Assembly: GCF_031458235.1 (NCBI RefSeq)
Contig: NZ_JAVDYB010000001.1
Span: 5,132,001 to 5,196,000 of the forward strand
Reading direction: 5' to 3'
From: Catenuloplanes atrovinosus
Lineage (GTDB): Bacteria > Actinomycetota > Actinomycetes > Mycobacteriales > Micromonosporaceae
Length of the DNA stretch: 64,000 nucleotides
This document shows positions 42,955 through 50,133 of the stretch, piece after piece. The first letter of the stretch is position 1; every line of letters begins with the position of its first letter. The notes under the pieces were generated by a model. It saw only the letters and a list, made by a program, of their open reading frames with translations. It was not told the DNA's origin and ran no database searches. The position numbers and the translations under genes are program-made.

Positions 42955-43626
42955 ATGCCATCGCCAGCCCTGAACCGGGCCAGCCGCCGGGGTCTCGCCG
43001 ACGAGTCCGCCGACCGCATCCGCGACGCGATCTTCTCCGGCGAGGTGCCACCGGGCGGCCCGCTCCGCGAGGTCGAGCTGGCCACCGCGCTCGGCGTCAG
43101 CCGCGGCTCCGTGCGCGAGGGCCTGCGCATCCTGGAGCGCGAGGGCCTGATCCGCACCGGCTGGCACCGCGGCACCACGGTCATCGAGATCACGCCGGAA
43201 GACGTCCGCGAGGTCTACGCCGTCCGCGCCGCGCTCGACCGGCTGGCCGCCGTCACCGCCCGCGACACCGCCACCGAGGCACAGCTCGGCGAGCTGGACG
43301 CCCTGGTCGGCGCCATGGCCGCGGAAATCGCCGGGAACCCGTCCGGGCAGCGCCTGGTCTCCCTGGACATCGCCTTCCACGACGCCGTCTACCTGGCGGC
43401 CGGCAACCGGCGCCTGACCGAGGCCTGGCGCGCCGTCCGCTCCCAGGTCTACCTCTTCCAGCTGCGCCGCGTCGCCCTCGGCTTCGCCCACTACCGCGCC
43501 CGCGTCGTCACCGAACACCGCGACCTGGCCACCCTCATCCGCTCCGGCGACCGCGACACCCTCGCCCACACCGCGGAGGAACACGTCACCACCGCCCACC
43601 GCGGCCTCCTGGCCCACCTGCCATAA
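42955..43626 (+). CDS. GntR-family transcriptional regulator (FadR/FCD subfamily)
   Basis: A 223-residue regulator: winged helix-turn-helix (about 12-78; LREVELATALGVSRGSVREG, LRILEREGLIRT) and an all-helical FCD ligand domain (about 85-215) with the metal-binding Asp/His positions of the family (SLDIAFHDAVYLAAGN, EHRDLATLIRSGDRD, EEHVTTAHRG). FCD domains usually sense small organic acids. It is divergent from the CE15 esterase gene and may regulate it. There is no clear ribosome site at the ATG. It could also act on the distant TGTATACA site near tctC, which is speculative. Confidence 0.9.
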   Translation: MPSPALNRASRRGLADESADRIRDAIFSGEVPPGGPLREVELATALGVSRGSVREGLRILEREGLIRTGWHRGTTVIEITPEDVREVYAVRAALDRLAAVTARDTATEAQLGELDALVGAMAAEIAGNPSGQRLVSLDIAFHDAVYLAAGNRRLTEAWRAVRSQVYLFQLRRVALGFAHYRARVVTEHRDLATLIRSGDRDTLAHTAEEHVTTAHRGLLAHLP

Positions 43627-43657
43627 ACCGATATTCCCGCTCCCGGCGTGGTCCGGT

Positions 43658-43682
43658 CCGCATGCTCCCGCGGGCACCGGTC
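43658..43682 (-). repeat. Dispersed repeat, copy B (inverted)
   Basis: Reverse complement of the 25-bp core at 20301-20325 without mismatch. Similarity continues outward over about 43631-43710, including an ATATTC edge next to the GntR stop codon and ACCGGCAGG on the other side. As with copy A, a low-complexity array (C-rich, 43709-43757) is attached to the same side of the core. Confidence 0.8.
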
Positions 43683-43708
43683 GTCGCTGGCGCTCCTCCC
43701 TGCCGGTC

Positions 43709-43757
43709 CCGCCGCCGCCCGCCGCCCGCCGCCCGCCACCCGCCGCCCGCCGCCCCC
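43709..43757. repeat. C-rich tandem tract
   Basis: About seven near-copies of a 7-bp CCGCCCG unit (with one A substitution). It is nearly complementary to the G-rich tract at 43827-43907, so the two could fold back on each other around the inverted repeat between them. Confidence 0.8.
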
Positions 43758-43764
43758 TTGCCGT

Positions 43765-43822
43765 CGATCTAGGCCGGATTCACGTGATTGGAGATCGACA
43801 CGGCGGAATCCGCCCTAGATCG
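43765..43822. repeat. 17-bp inverted repeat element
   Basis: Arms CGATCTAGGCCGGATTC (43765-43781) and GAATCCGCCCTAGATCG (43806-43822) pair at 16 of 17 positions across a 24-base loop. It resembles short mobile or REP-like intergenic elements of Micromonosporaceae, which is an impression and not a search result. It lies 86 bases beyond the end of the PucR-type gene on the minus strand and could act as its terminator. Confidence 0.75.
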
Positions 43823-43826
43823 CGAG

Positions 43827-43907
43827 GCGGGGGGCGGGGGCGGGGCGGGGGGCGGGGGCGGGGCGGGGGGCGGGGGCGGGGGGGCGGGGGGGCGGGGGGG
43901 CGGGGGG
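43827..43907 (+). repeat. G-rich tract with quadruplex potential
   Basis: 81 bases of runs of 4-7 G separated by single C, ending at the stop codon of the minus-strand PucR-type gene. More than ten G-runs of four or more on the plus strand allow many G-quadruplexes; the mRNA of the PucR-type gene would be C-rich there. The exact length may vary between clones or assemblies because such tracts slip. Confidence 0.9.
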
Positions 43908-45044
43908 TCAGAGGGCGAGGGCGATGGTGAGCATGGCGAGCCAGTCGGGGTCGCGGAGGCGGTCGCCGTAGAGTTCGCGGAGGCGGGCGACGCGGTAGCG
44001 GACGGTCTGTGGGTGGACGAAGAGTTCCGCCGCGATCTCCTCGCGCCGGCCGTGGTGGCGCAGCCAGCTGCGCAGCGTCTCCCGCAGCTTGGCCGCGGAG
44101 GTCTCGCCCTCGTCGGCCAGCGGCGCCAGCGCGCGGGCCCGCAGGTCGGCCAGCGCGGCCGGGTCCGCGCCGACCACCAGCGCCACCAGGTGTTCCTCCG
44201 TGTCGCCGAGCAGGCCGAGGGACAGTGCGCGGACCGCCCGCTGGTACGACTCCGCGGCCCGCTCCCACGGCCGGGCCGGCCCGATCACCGCGTCCCGCCC
44301 GGTCAGCAGCCGGCGGAGGTGGCCGCGACCGGCACCGTGCGCGTCCGGCACCAGCAGCACGGACCGCTCGCCCTCCACGTCGACCCGGAGCGTGCGCGCG
44401 TCGAGCATGTCGAGCAGGCCGCCGATCGCGTGCTCGGGCAGCAGCACGGCGGTGAGCGTGGCCGGCGGCGCCCATTCGGCCTGCTCCGCGGCGGCGGCCA
44501 GCGCGTGTGCCGGCTCGGCCGCGACCAGCGCCTGCCCGAGCCGTTCCAGGTGGCGGCGCCGGGCGCGGACCGCGGTGGCGAGTTCGTCCGCGTGCCCGGC
44601 CACGCTGGCCGCGGAGAGCTCGTCGATGTACGCGAAGACCAGCTCCGCGAAGTACGTGACGGTCATCGCGTCCACGCCCGCGCGCACGCTGATCACGGCC
44701 ATGTCGCGCCAGGCCACGCGCGCGCCGACCCGGTACGCCGCGAGCAGCGCCTCCAGGCTGCGGCCGTGCCGGGCCTCGCCGCGGCCGAGCGCGTACGCAC
44801 CTTCCAGCGCGGGCTCCAGCGGCGCGCCGGTGTCGCGGGAGAGCAGGTTCAGGAACGTGCCGAGCGCGGCCCGCACCGCCCGCTCGATCTTCTCGCCGAG
44901 CTCGCCCGCGAACGCCTCCGCGTACGCCGGGACCTCCGCCGTGATCGCCGCCACCGCATGGCCCGCGACCTCGGGCAACGCGAGTTTCAGGGGCGCCACC
45001 ACCTCCGGCGCGAGCCGGAACGCCGGGACCGATGTCTTGTTCAC
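43908..45044 (-). CDS. PucR/CdaR-type transcriptional regulator
   Basis: A 378-residue regulator. The N-terminal two thirds are helical (RsbR-like/GGDEF-like sensory region; AALGTFLNLLSRDTGAPLEP). The C-terminal HTH_30 (about 315-378) reads LRETLRSWLRHHGRREEIAA, ELFVHPQTVRYRVARLRELY, the classical PucR/CdaR pattern. GTG 45044 (NKTSVPAFRLAPEVV) is chosen; a TTG nine bases further upstream would also be possible. The divergent ferredoxin reductase gene begins 77 bases away, so it may regulate the desaturase operon. A palindrome covers its start codon. Confidence 0.88.
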   Translation of the reverse strand: MNKTSVPAFRLAPEVVAPLKLALPEVAGHAVAAITAEVPAYAEAFAGELGEKIERAVRAALGTFLNLLSRDTGAPLEPALEGAYALGRGEARHGRSLEALLAAYRVGARVAWRDMAVISVRAGVDAMTVTYFAELVFAYIDELSAASVAGHADELATAVRARRRHLERLGQALVAAEPAHALAAAAEQAEWAPPATLTAVLLPEHAIGGLLDMLDARTLRVDVEGERSVLLVPDAHGAGRGHLRRLLTGRDAVIGPARPWERAAESYQRAVRALSLGLLGDTEEHLVALVVGADPAALADLRARALAPLADEGETSAAKLRETLRSWLRHHGRREEIAAELFVHPQTVRYRVARLRELYGDRLRDPDWLAMLTIALAL

Positions 45045-45053
45045 AGCGAACAA
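45037..45053. promoter_or_regulatory. Palindrome over the PucR-type gene start
   Basis: TTGTTC-ACAGC-GAACAA has perfect 6-bp arms and a 5-bp spacer and covers the GTG start of the regulator gene, an ideal position for autoregulation; it also lies 69 bases upstream of the divergent reductase start. Confidence 0.5.
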
Positions 45054-45121
45054 TAATGCCCGACGAAACTACCGTTTCTTGGTCAGGACTTACCCCGGCT
45101 ATCGCCACCATGCTTGGTGAC

Positions 45122-46195
45122 ATGCCCGCAACCCGCAGCCTCAGGTCCGCCGCCTGGCGCGTCGTCGAGTTGATCACGACGCCGCTGGTGCCGAGCGACT
45201 ACCTGGACGAGGTCGCCCCGCTGCGCAACGCGAACGTGCTGCGCGCCCGCATCGAGGAGGTGCACCGCGAGCACGAGCGCGCGGTCACGCTGGTGCTGCG
45301 GCCGGGGCGCGGCTGGCGCCGGCACGAGCCCGGGCAGTACCTGCGGATCGGCGTGGACGTCGACGGCATCCGGCTGTGGCGCAACTACTCGCTGACCAGC
45401 GACCCGGACCGGGCCGACGGCCGGGTCTCGATCACCGTGACCGCGATCGAGGGCGGCGTGGTCAGCAACCATCTCGTCCGCAACGCCCGGGTCGGCGCGC
45501 TGGTGCACCTCGACCCGCCGGCCGGTGAGTTCACGGTCCCGGACCCGGCGCCGGAGAAGGTGCTGTTCGTGACCGCGGGCAGCGGCGTCACCCCGATCAT
45601 GGGCATTCTGCGCGGCGCGGGTGACCGGCTGCGCGACGTCGTGGTGGTGCACTCCGCCCGGACCGCCGCGGACGCGCTGTTCACCCCGGAGCTGGACGAC
45701 CTCGCGGCCGAGGGCCGGATTCGGCTGATCGAGCGCACCACGTCGGTCGAGGGCCGGCTCTCCCCCGCCGGCATCGCCGCGCTGGTGCCGGACTGGGCCG
45801 AGCGCGAGACCTGGGCCTGCGGGCCGAACGAGCTGCTCGACGAGTTGGAGAAGCACTGGGCGGACGCGGGCGTGGGCGAGCGGCTGCGCACCGAGCGGTT
45901 CCGGCCGGTGATGATCGGCGCGGACGGCGCGGGCGGCGACGTCACGTTCACGAAGACGCAGACCACGGTGACCGCGCCGGGCGACGTACCGCTGCTGGAC
46001 GCCGCCGAGGCCGCGGGCGTGCTGATGCCGTCCGGCTGCCGGATGGGCATCTGCTTCGGCTGTGTGCTGCCGCTGCGCGAGGGCGCGGTGCGTGACCTGC
46101 GCGACGGCGCGCTCATCGTCGCCGAGGCTGGCGACACCATCCCGATCCAGACCTGCGTCTCGGCCGCTGCCGGCCCCTGTCGCATCGATCACTGA
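45122..46195 (+). CDS. Ferredoxin-NADP-type reductase with C-terminal [2Fe-2S] domain (desaturase electron donor)
   Basis: A 357-residue flavo-iron-sulfur protein: FAD domain with LWRNYSLTSDPD (R-x-Y-S), NAD(P)H domain with LFVTAGSGVTPIMGILR and TWACGPNELLDELE, and a plant-type ferredoxin domain with GCRMGICFGC plus a distal Cys (QTCVS). It passes electrons from NAD(P)H to a partner oxygenase; the next gene, 30 bases on, is a fatty-acid desaturase, matching the mycobacterial Rv3230c-DesA3 pair. ATG 45122 (MPATRSLRSAAWRVVELI) is chosen; ATG 45110 is in frame. Confidence 0.92.
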   Translation: MPATRSLRSAAWRVVELITTPLVPSDYLDEVAPLRNANVLRARIEEVHREHERAVTLVLRPGRGWRRHEPGQYLRIGVDVDGIRLWRNYSLTSDPDRADGRVSITVTAIEGGVVSNHLVRNARVGALVHLDPPAGEFTVPDPAPEKVLFVTAGSGVTPIMGILRGAGDRLRDVVVVHSARTAADALFTPELDDLAAEGRIRLIERTTSVEGRLSPAGIAALVPDWAERETWACGPNELLDELEKHWADAGVGERLRTERFRPVMIGADGAGGDVTFTKTQTTVTAPGDVPLLDAAEAAGVLMPSGCRMGICFGCVLPLREGAVRDLRDGALIVAEAGDTIPIQTCVSAAAGPCRIDH

Positions 46196-46225
46196 GAACC
46201 GGACTCCAGGAGTGAGGACCACCGC

Positions 46226-47449
46226 GTGACCATCATGGAGAAGAAGGACGCCAACCCGATCGCCCACCTCACCCCCGAGGACATCGAGGCGATCGGCCGC
46301 GAGCTCGACGCGCTGCGCGACGAGATCATGTCGAGCCGGGGCGAGCGGGACTCCGCGTACATCCGCAAGGTCATCTCCACCCAGCGGCGGCTGGAGCTGG
46401 GCAGCCGCGCGGTGCTGCTGTTCTCGCTGTTCCCGCCGGCCTGGGTGGTCGGCACGATCGGCCTCTCGATCGCGAAGATCATCGAGAACATGGAGATCGG
46501 CCACAACGTCATGCACGGCCAGTGGGACTGGATGCGTGACCCGAAGATCCACTCCACCACGTGGGAGTGGGACAACGCGTCCCCGGCCGAGCAGTGGAAG
46601 CACGCGCACAACGAGATCCACCACACGTACACGAACGTGGTCGGCCGGGACAACGACCTCGGCTACGGCATCATGCGGGTGGACGAGGACCAGAAGTGGA
46701 CGCCGGCGCTGCTCGGCCAGCCGCTCTACAACTTCATCAACATGTGCTTCTTCGAGTACGGCATCGCCGCCTACGATCTCCAGCTGGGCCGCAACCTGAA
46801 GACGCGGAAGCGCCGCCGCGACCCGAAGTTCAAGGCCGCGTACCGCCAGGTGCTGAAGAAGATCGGCCGCCAGATGCTGAAGGACTACGTGGTGCACCCG
46901 GCGCTGTCCGGCCCGTCGTTCCTGACCACGATCCTGGCGAACATGACGGCGAACCTGGTGCGCAACGTCTGGACGCACTCGGTGATCATGTGTGGTCACT
47001 TCCCGAACGGCGTGGAGACGTTCTCCAAGACCAGCATCGAGGGCGAGACGCGCGGCGAGTGGTACCTGCGCCAGATGCTCGGCTCGGCCAACATCCGCGG
47101 CTCGAAGTTCATGCACTTCATGACCGGCAACCTGTCGCACCAGATCGAGCACCACCTCTTCCCGGACATGCCGAGCAACCGGTACGCCGAGATCGCGCCG
47201 CGCATCCGCGACCTGTTCCAGCGCTACGGCCTGACCTACACCACCGGCCCGCTGCCGATGCAGGTGGCGTCCGCCTGGTACAAGGTCTTCCGGCTCGCGC
47301 TGCCGACCCGCGAGGACCTGCGCCAGCGCCGCGAGGGTGGCCGCGGCACCGGTGCGCCGCGCCCGCCGCGCAAGCGCGTCGAGGGCCACGCGTCCGCGCG
47401 CGGCATCCCGGCACCGGCCGGCGCCGCGGCCATGACCGCGACGAACTGA
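46226..47449 (+). CDS. Membrane fatty-acid (acyl-CoA) desaturase
   Basis: A 407-residue di-iron desaturase with the three histidine boxes: EIGHNVMHGQWDW (HxxxH), HAHNEIHHTYTN (HxxHH) and NLSHQIEHHLFPD (HxxHH). One or two hydrophobic segments appear near residues 70-90, with weaker ones around the boxes. It introduces a double bond, most likely at C9 of stearoyl-CoA as for DesA3, to adjust membrane fluidity; position specificity is inferred. The GTG start has GAGGA eight bases upstream. Co-transcribed with the reductase and closed by a strong terminator. Confidence 0.93.
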   Translation: MTIMEKKDANPIAHLTPEDIEAIGRELDALRDEIMSSRGERDSAYIRKVISTQRRLELGSRAVLLFSLFPPAWVVGTIGLSIAKIIENMEIGHNVMHGQWDWMRDPKIHSTTWEWDNASPAEQWKHAHNEIHHTYTNVVGRDNDLGYGIMRVDEDQKWTPALLGQPLYNFINMCFFEYGIAAYDLQLGRNLKTRKRRRDPKFKAAYRQVLKKIGRQMLKDYVVHPALSGPSFLTTILANMTANLVRNVWTHSVIMCGHFPNGVETFSKTSIEGETRGEWYLRQMLGSANIRGSKFMHFMTGNLSHQIEHHLFPDMPSNRYAEIAPRIRDLFQRYGLTYTTGPLPMQVASAWYKVFRLALPTREDLRQRREGGRGTGAPRPPRKRVEGHASARGIPAPAGAAAMTATN

Positions 47450-47459
47450 GGACCGATGA

Positions 47460-47498
47460 CCCGGCGGGGGTACGGCGAAAGCCCGTACCCCCGCCGGG
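47460..47498 (+). terminator. Terminator of the desaturase operon
   Basis: Perfect 16-bp stem CCCGGCGGGGGTACGG / CCGTACCCCCGCCGGG with a CGAAAGC loop, 11 bases after the desaturase stop codon; TCTTG follows. Confidence 0.92.
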
Positions 47499-47506
47499 TC
47501 TTGATC

Positions 47507-47524
47507 GGTTAGGCTGCCCTAACC
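47507..47524. promoter_or_regulatory. Iron-box-like palindrome abutting the DUF3159 start
   Basis: GGTTAGG-CTGC-CCTAACC has perfect 7-bp arms and ends at the base before the ATG. TTAGG...CCTAA is the core of IdeR/DmdR iron-repressor boxes. The TAGGCT inside it could serve as a -10 hexamer of a leaderless transcript, so a bound repressor would block the promoter. Iron control is an inference from the motif. Confidence 0.55.
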
Positions 47525-48175
47525 ATGGAACAGAACAGGGAGTCGCTCGCCGATCTGCTCGGCGGGCGCCGCGGTGCGCTGGACGCGACGCTGCCGCCGG
47601 TCGCGTTCGTGGCCGGCTGGCTGGCCGGTGGCCAGTCCATCGCCATCGGCGTGACCGCCGCGCTGGTGGTGAGCCTGGGCATCGCCGGGTTCCGGCTGCG
47701 GCGCCGCGACCGGTTCGGCGCGGTGCTGGCCGGGCTGCTCGGCGTGGTGGTGGCCGCGATGATCGCGCTGTACACCGGGAACGGCGCCGACTTCTTCCTG
47801 CCGCGGCTGCTCAGCAACGCGGGCAGCGCGGTGGTCTGGGCGATCAGCATCGCGGTGCGCTGGCCGCTGCTCGGCGTGGTGGTCGGCACCGTGCTCGGCC
47901 AGCGGGCGCGCTGGCGGCGCGACCCGGCGCTGCTCCGCTCGTACGGCCTGGCCAGCTGGGTGTGGGTGTTGCAGTACGTGATCCGGCTGGCCGTGTTCCT
48001 GCCGCTCTACTTCGCGGGCCAGGTGTTCGCGCTCGGTGTGGCCCAGGTGGTGCTGACCTGGCCGCTGGTCGCCGCGTGCCTCGCGGTGAGCTGGTGGGTG
48101 ATGGTGCGGACGCTGCCGCGCGACCACCCCGGCCTGCGCCACCCTCAGGGCGACCGCACCGTGTCGAAGCCCTGA
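47525..48175 (+). CDS. DUF3159 family membrane protein
   Basis: A 216-residue integral membrane protein with about six helices (LPPVAFVAGWLAGGQSIAIG, ALVVSLGIAGF, AVLAGLLGVVVAAMIALYTG and three more) and the DUF3159 wording GADFFLPRLLSNAGSAVVWA and VLGQRARWRRDP. Function unknown. No ribosome site: the putative iron box touches the ATG, so a leaderless message is likely. Its last 31 bases overlap the convergent glycosyltransferase gene. Confidence 0.9.
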   Translation: MEQNRESLADLLGGRRGALDATLPPVAFVAGWLAGGQSIAIGVTAALVVSLGIAGFRLRRRDRFGAVLAGLLGVVVAAMIALYTGNGADFFLPRLLSNAGSAVVWAISIAVRWPLLGVVVGTVLGQRARWRRDPALLRSYGLASWVWVLQYVIRLAVFLPLYFAGQVFALGVAQVVLTWPLVAACLAVSWWVMVRTLPRDHPGLRHPQGDRTVSKP

Positions 48176-49584
48176 CGCGGCATCGCGCCCCAGACCCGCT
48201 TCTTGTTCCGCCACGCCTGCCACGCGCCGCGCGCCTGAAAGTAGGCGAGCGCCTGCCGGTACCCGACGTTCTCCAGGGTCGCGGCGAGGAAGCCGCGGCC
48301 GAGGTCGTCCCAGCGCGGGTACCGGTGGAACGACACCTCCTCCAGCAGCAGCGCCGCCACGCTGACCAGCAGCCCGTAGCCGTACGCGACCAGCGCGAAC
48401 CGCCAGGCGAAGTCGAGGTCGATCGCGTCCACCAGCAGCCCGGCCGGCACCAGGACCAGCGCGGACAGCTCGACGAACGGCGCCAGCAGCTCGAACACCA
48501 CGTAGTACGGCAGCGCGACCATGCCGATCCTGCCGTACCGCGGGCGCAGCAGCATGCCGCTGTGCGTGCGGAGGATCTCCGCGATGCCGCGGTGCCAGCG
48601 GGTCCGCTGCCGGCCCAGCACGCACATGGTGGCCGGCGCCTCGCTCCACGACACCGGCTCGGCCACGAAGATCACCCGGTACGGCCGGCCGCGTTCCCGC
48701 AGGTGGTGGTGGAGGCGCACGACGAGTTCCGCGTCCTCGCCGATGGTGTCGTGCGCCATGCCGCCGACCTCGGCGAGCAGGTCGCGGCGGAACATCCCGA
48801 ACGCGCCGGAGATCACCACCAGCCCGCCGAGCCGGGACCAGCCGGTGCGGCCCATCAGGAACGCGCGCAGGTACTCGACGATCTGCATGCGGACCAGCCA
48901 CTGCCGCGGCATGCGCACGTCCACCACGCGTCCGCCGACCACGGCGCAGCCGTTCGCGATGCGCACCACGCCGCCCACGGCCGCGACCTCCAGCGGGTCG
49001 TCCGCGAACGGCTTGACCACGGAGAGCAGCGCCTCCGGGTCGAGCACCGAGTCCGCGTCGGCCATGCAGACCAGCGGGTGCCGGGACAGGTTGATGCCGA
49101 CGTTGAGCGCGTCCGCCTTCCCGCCGTTGGCCTTGCGGACCACGATCAGGCCGTCCGGGTTCGCGCGGGCCACGTGCACGCTGATCACCGCGCCGTGGAA
49201 CGGCACCTCGTCCGGCACCACGCGCGGCACCTGGACCAGGTCGAACTCGCGTTCCAGCCGCGCGAACGTGTCGTCGGTGGAGCCGTCGTCGATCACCACG
49301 ATCTCGAACCGCGGATATCGCAGCGCCATCATCGCCTGCACCGCCGGCACGATGCTCGCGCCCTCGTTGAAGGCGGGCATCAGCACCGAGACCGGCTGGG
49401 TGAGCGGGCTGCGGAACAGGTCCTCCAGGCCGTTGAACGGCACCCGGCGCAGGTGCCGGAAGAACTCGGCCGCGGCCAGCAGCAGCAGCCCGAGATAGCT
49501 GCTGTTCAGGGCCACGAAGTAGACGAACACGACGACGTCGGCGACCGCGATGGCGGTCCGCACCCACGCCCAGTCATCCACCAT
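48145..49584 (-). CDS. Membrane glycosyltransferase family 2 protein
   Basis: A 479-residue processive-type GT2 enzyme: N-terminal membrane helix (about 12-40), catalytic domain (about 60-330) with VSVLMPAFNEGASIVPAV, VVIDDGSTDDT, MADADSVLDPEAL, GEDAEL and the Q-x-x-R-W motif GRQRTRWHRG, then three to four C-terminal helices (about 360-430). It resembles bacterial hyaluronan/cellulose-type synthases, so it may export a beta-linked polysaccharide or glycolipid. It is downstream of a CheY-like receiver gene (35-base gap), suggesting linked expression. Its end overlaps the DUF3159 gene on the other strand by 31 bases. Confidence 0.9.
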   Translation of the reverse strand: MVDDWAWVRTAIAVADVVVFVYFVALNSSYLGLLLLAAAEFFRHLRRVPFNGLEDLFRSPLTQPVSVLMPAFNEGASIVPAVQAMMALRYPRFEIVVIDDGSTDDTFARLEREFDLVQVPRVVPDEVPFHGAVISVHVARANPDGLIVVRKANGGKADALNVGINLSRHPLVCMADADSVLDPEALLSVVKPFADDPLEVAAVGGVVRIANGCAVVGGRVVDVRMPRQWLVRMQIVEYLRAFLMGRTGWSRLGGLVVISGAFGMFRRDLLAEVGGMAHDTIGEDAELVVRLHHHLRERGRPYRVIFVAEPVSWSEAPATMCVLGRQRTRWHRGIAEILRTHSGMLLRPRYGRIGMVALPYYVVFELLAPFVELSALVLVPAGLLVDAIDLDFAWRFALVAYGYGLLVSVAALLLEEVSFHRYPRWDDLGRGFLAATLENVGYRQALAYFQARGAWQAWRNKKRVWGAMPRQGFDTVRSP

Positions 49585-49619
49585 GCGCGCCCACCCGGGT
49601 CGCGGCCGAGTCGGTCATG

Positions 49620-49994
49620 TCAGGCGCGTACCTCGACCATGAGCCGCTGCACGCGCTCGACCAGTTCCTTCGGGCTGAACGGCTTGACCACGTAGTCGTC
49701 GCAACCGGCCGCGTACGCCAGCTCGCGGTCCTGCGGCCGGCCCTGCGCGGAGATCATGATGACCGCGACCTTGGCGGTGTCCGGCGACTGCCGCAGCTCC
49801 CGGCACACCTCGATGCCGCTGAGGCCGGGCATCCGGACGTCGATGAGCACGGCGTGCGGGCGGAACCGGCGGATCGCGGCGAGCGCGGCGACGCCGTCGC
49901 TCACCGCCATCGTCTCGAAGCCGAAGCGGTCGAGCTTGTAGCTCACCAGTTGCCGGATGTCCGGATCGTCCTCCGCCACCAGGACGCGCGCCAT
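49620..49994 (-). CDS. Single-domain response regulator
   Basis: A 124-residue CheY-like receiver without output domain. Acidic pocket AEDDPD, phosphoacceptor Asp52 in VLIDVRMPGLSG, and Lys in DYVVKPFSPKEL. ATG 49994 is preferred to an upstream GTG-type extension. It is co-directional with the GT2 gene and divergent from a kinase gene with an unusual H-box, its probable phosphodonor partner by position. Very similar in wording to the receiver at 53959-54333, which suggests duplication. Confidence 0.92.
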   Translation of the reverse strand: MARVLVAEDDPDIRQLVSYKLDRFGFETMAVSDGVAALAAIRRFRPHAVLIDVRMPGLSGIEVCRELRQSPDTAKVAVIMISAQGRPQDRELAYAAGCDDYVVKPFSPKELVERVQRLMVEVRA

Positions 49995-50057
49995 GCCTCG
50001 CCCTTCCGTCGGACGGTTGGTTTGCCGTACCCTCGATCTCACCAGATATGCCGCTCA

Positions 50058-50077
50058 TATGCGGATTTTTTCGCATA
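50058..50077. promoter_or_regulatory. Inverted repeat with T-run spacer in a divergent promoter
   Basis: TATGCG and CGCATA are separated by GATTTTTT, in the 139-bp region between the divergent receiver gene and sensor-kinase gene. It is the most AT-rich spot nearby. Could be an operator or a small hairpin. Confidence 0.35.
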
Positions 50078-50133
50078 CCGGCTTCGCACTCAAACGCAAC
50101 CGGTGCCCGCTCATCGGCGTGCCGGGACCGCCG

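Noticed and set aside
45037-45053. Possible LexA/SOS box
   Set aside because: The half-sites are in the order TTGTTC...GAACAA, the reverse of the actinobacterial GAAC-N4-GTTC box, and spacing differs.
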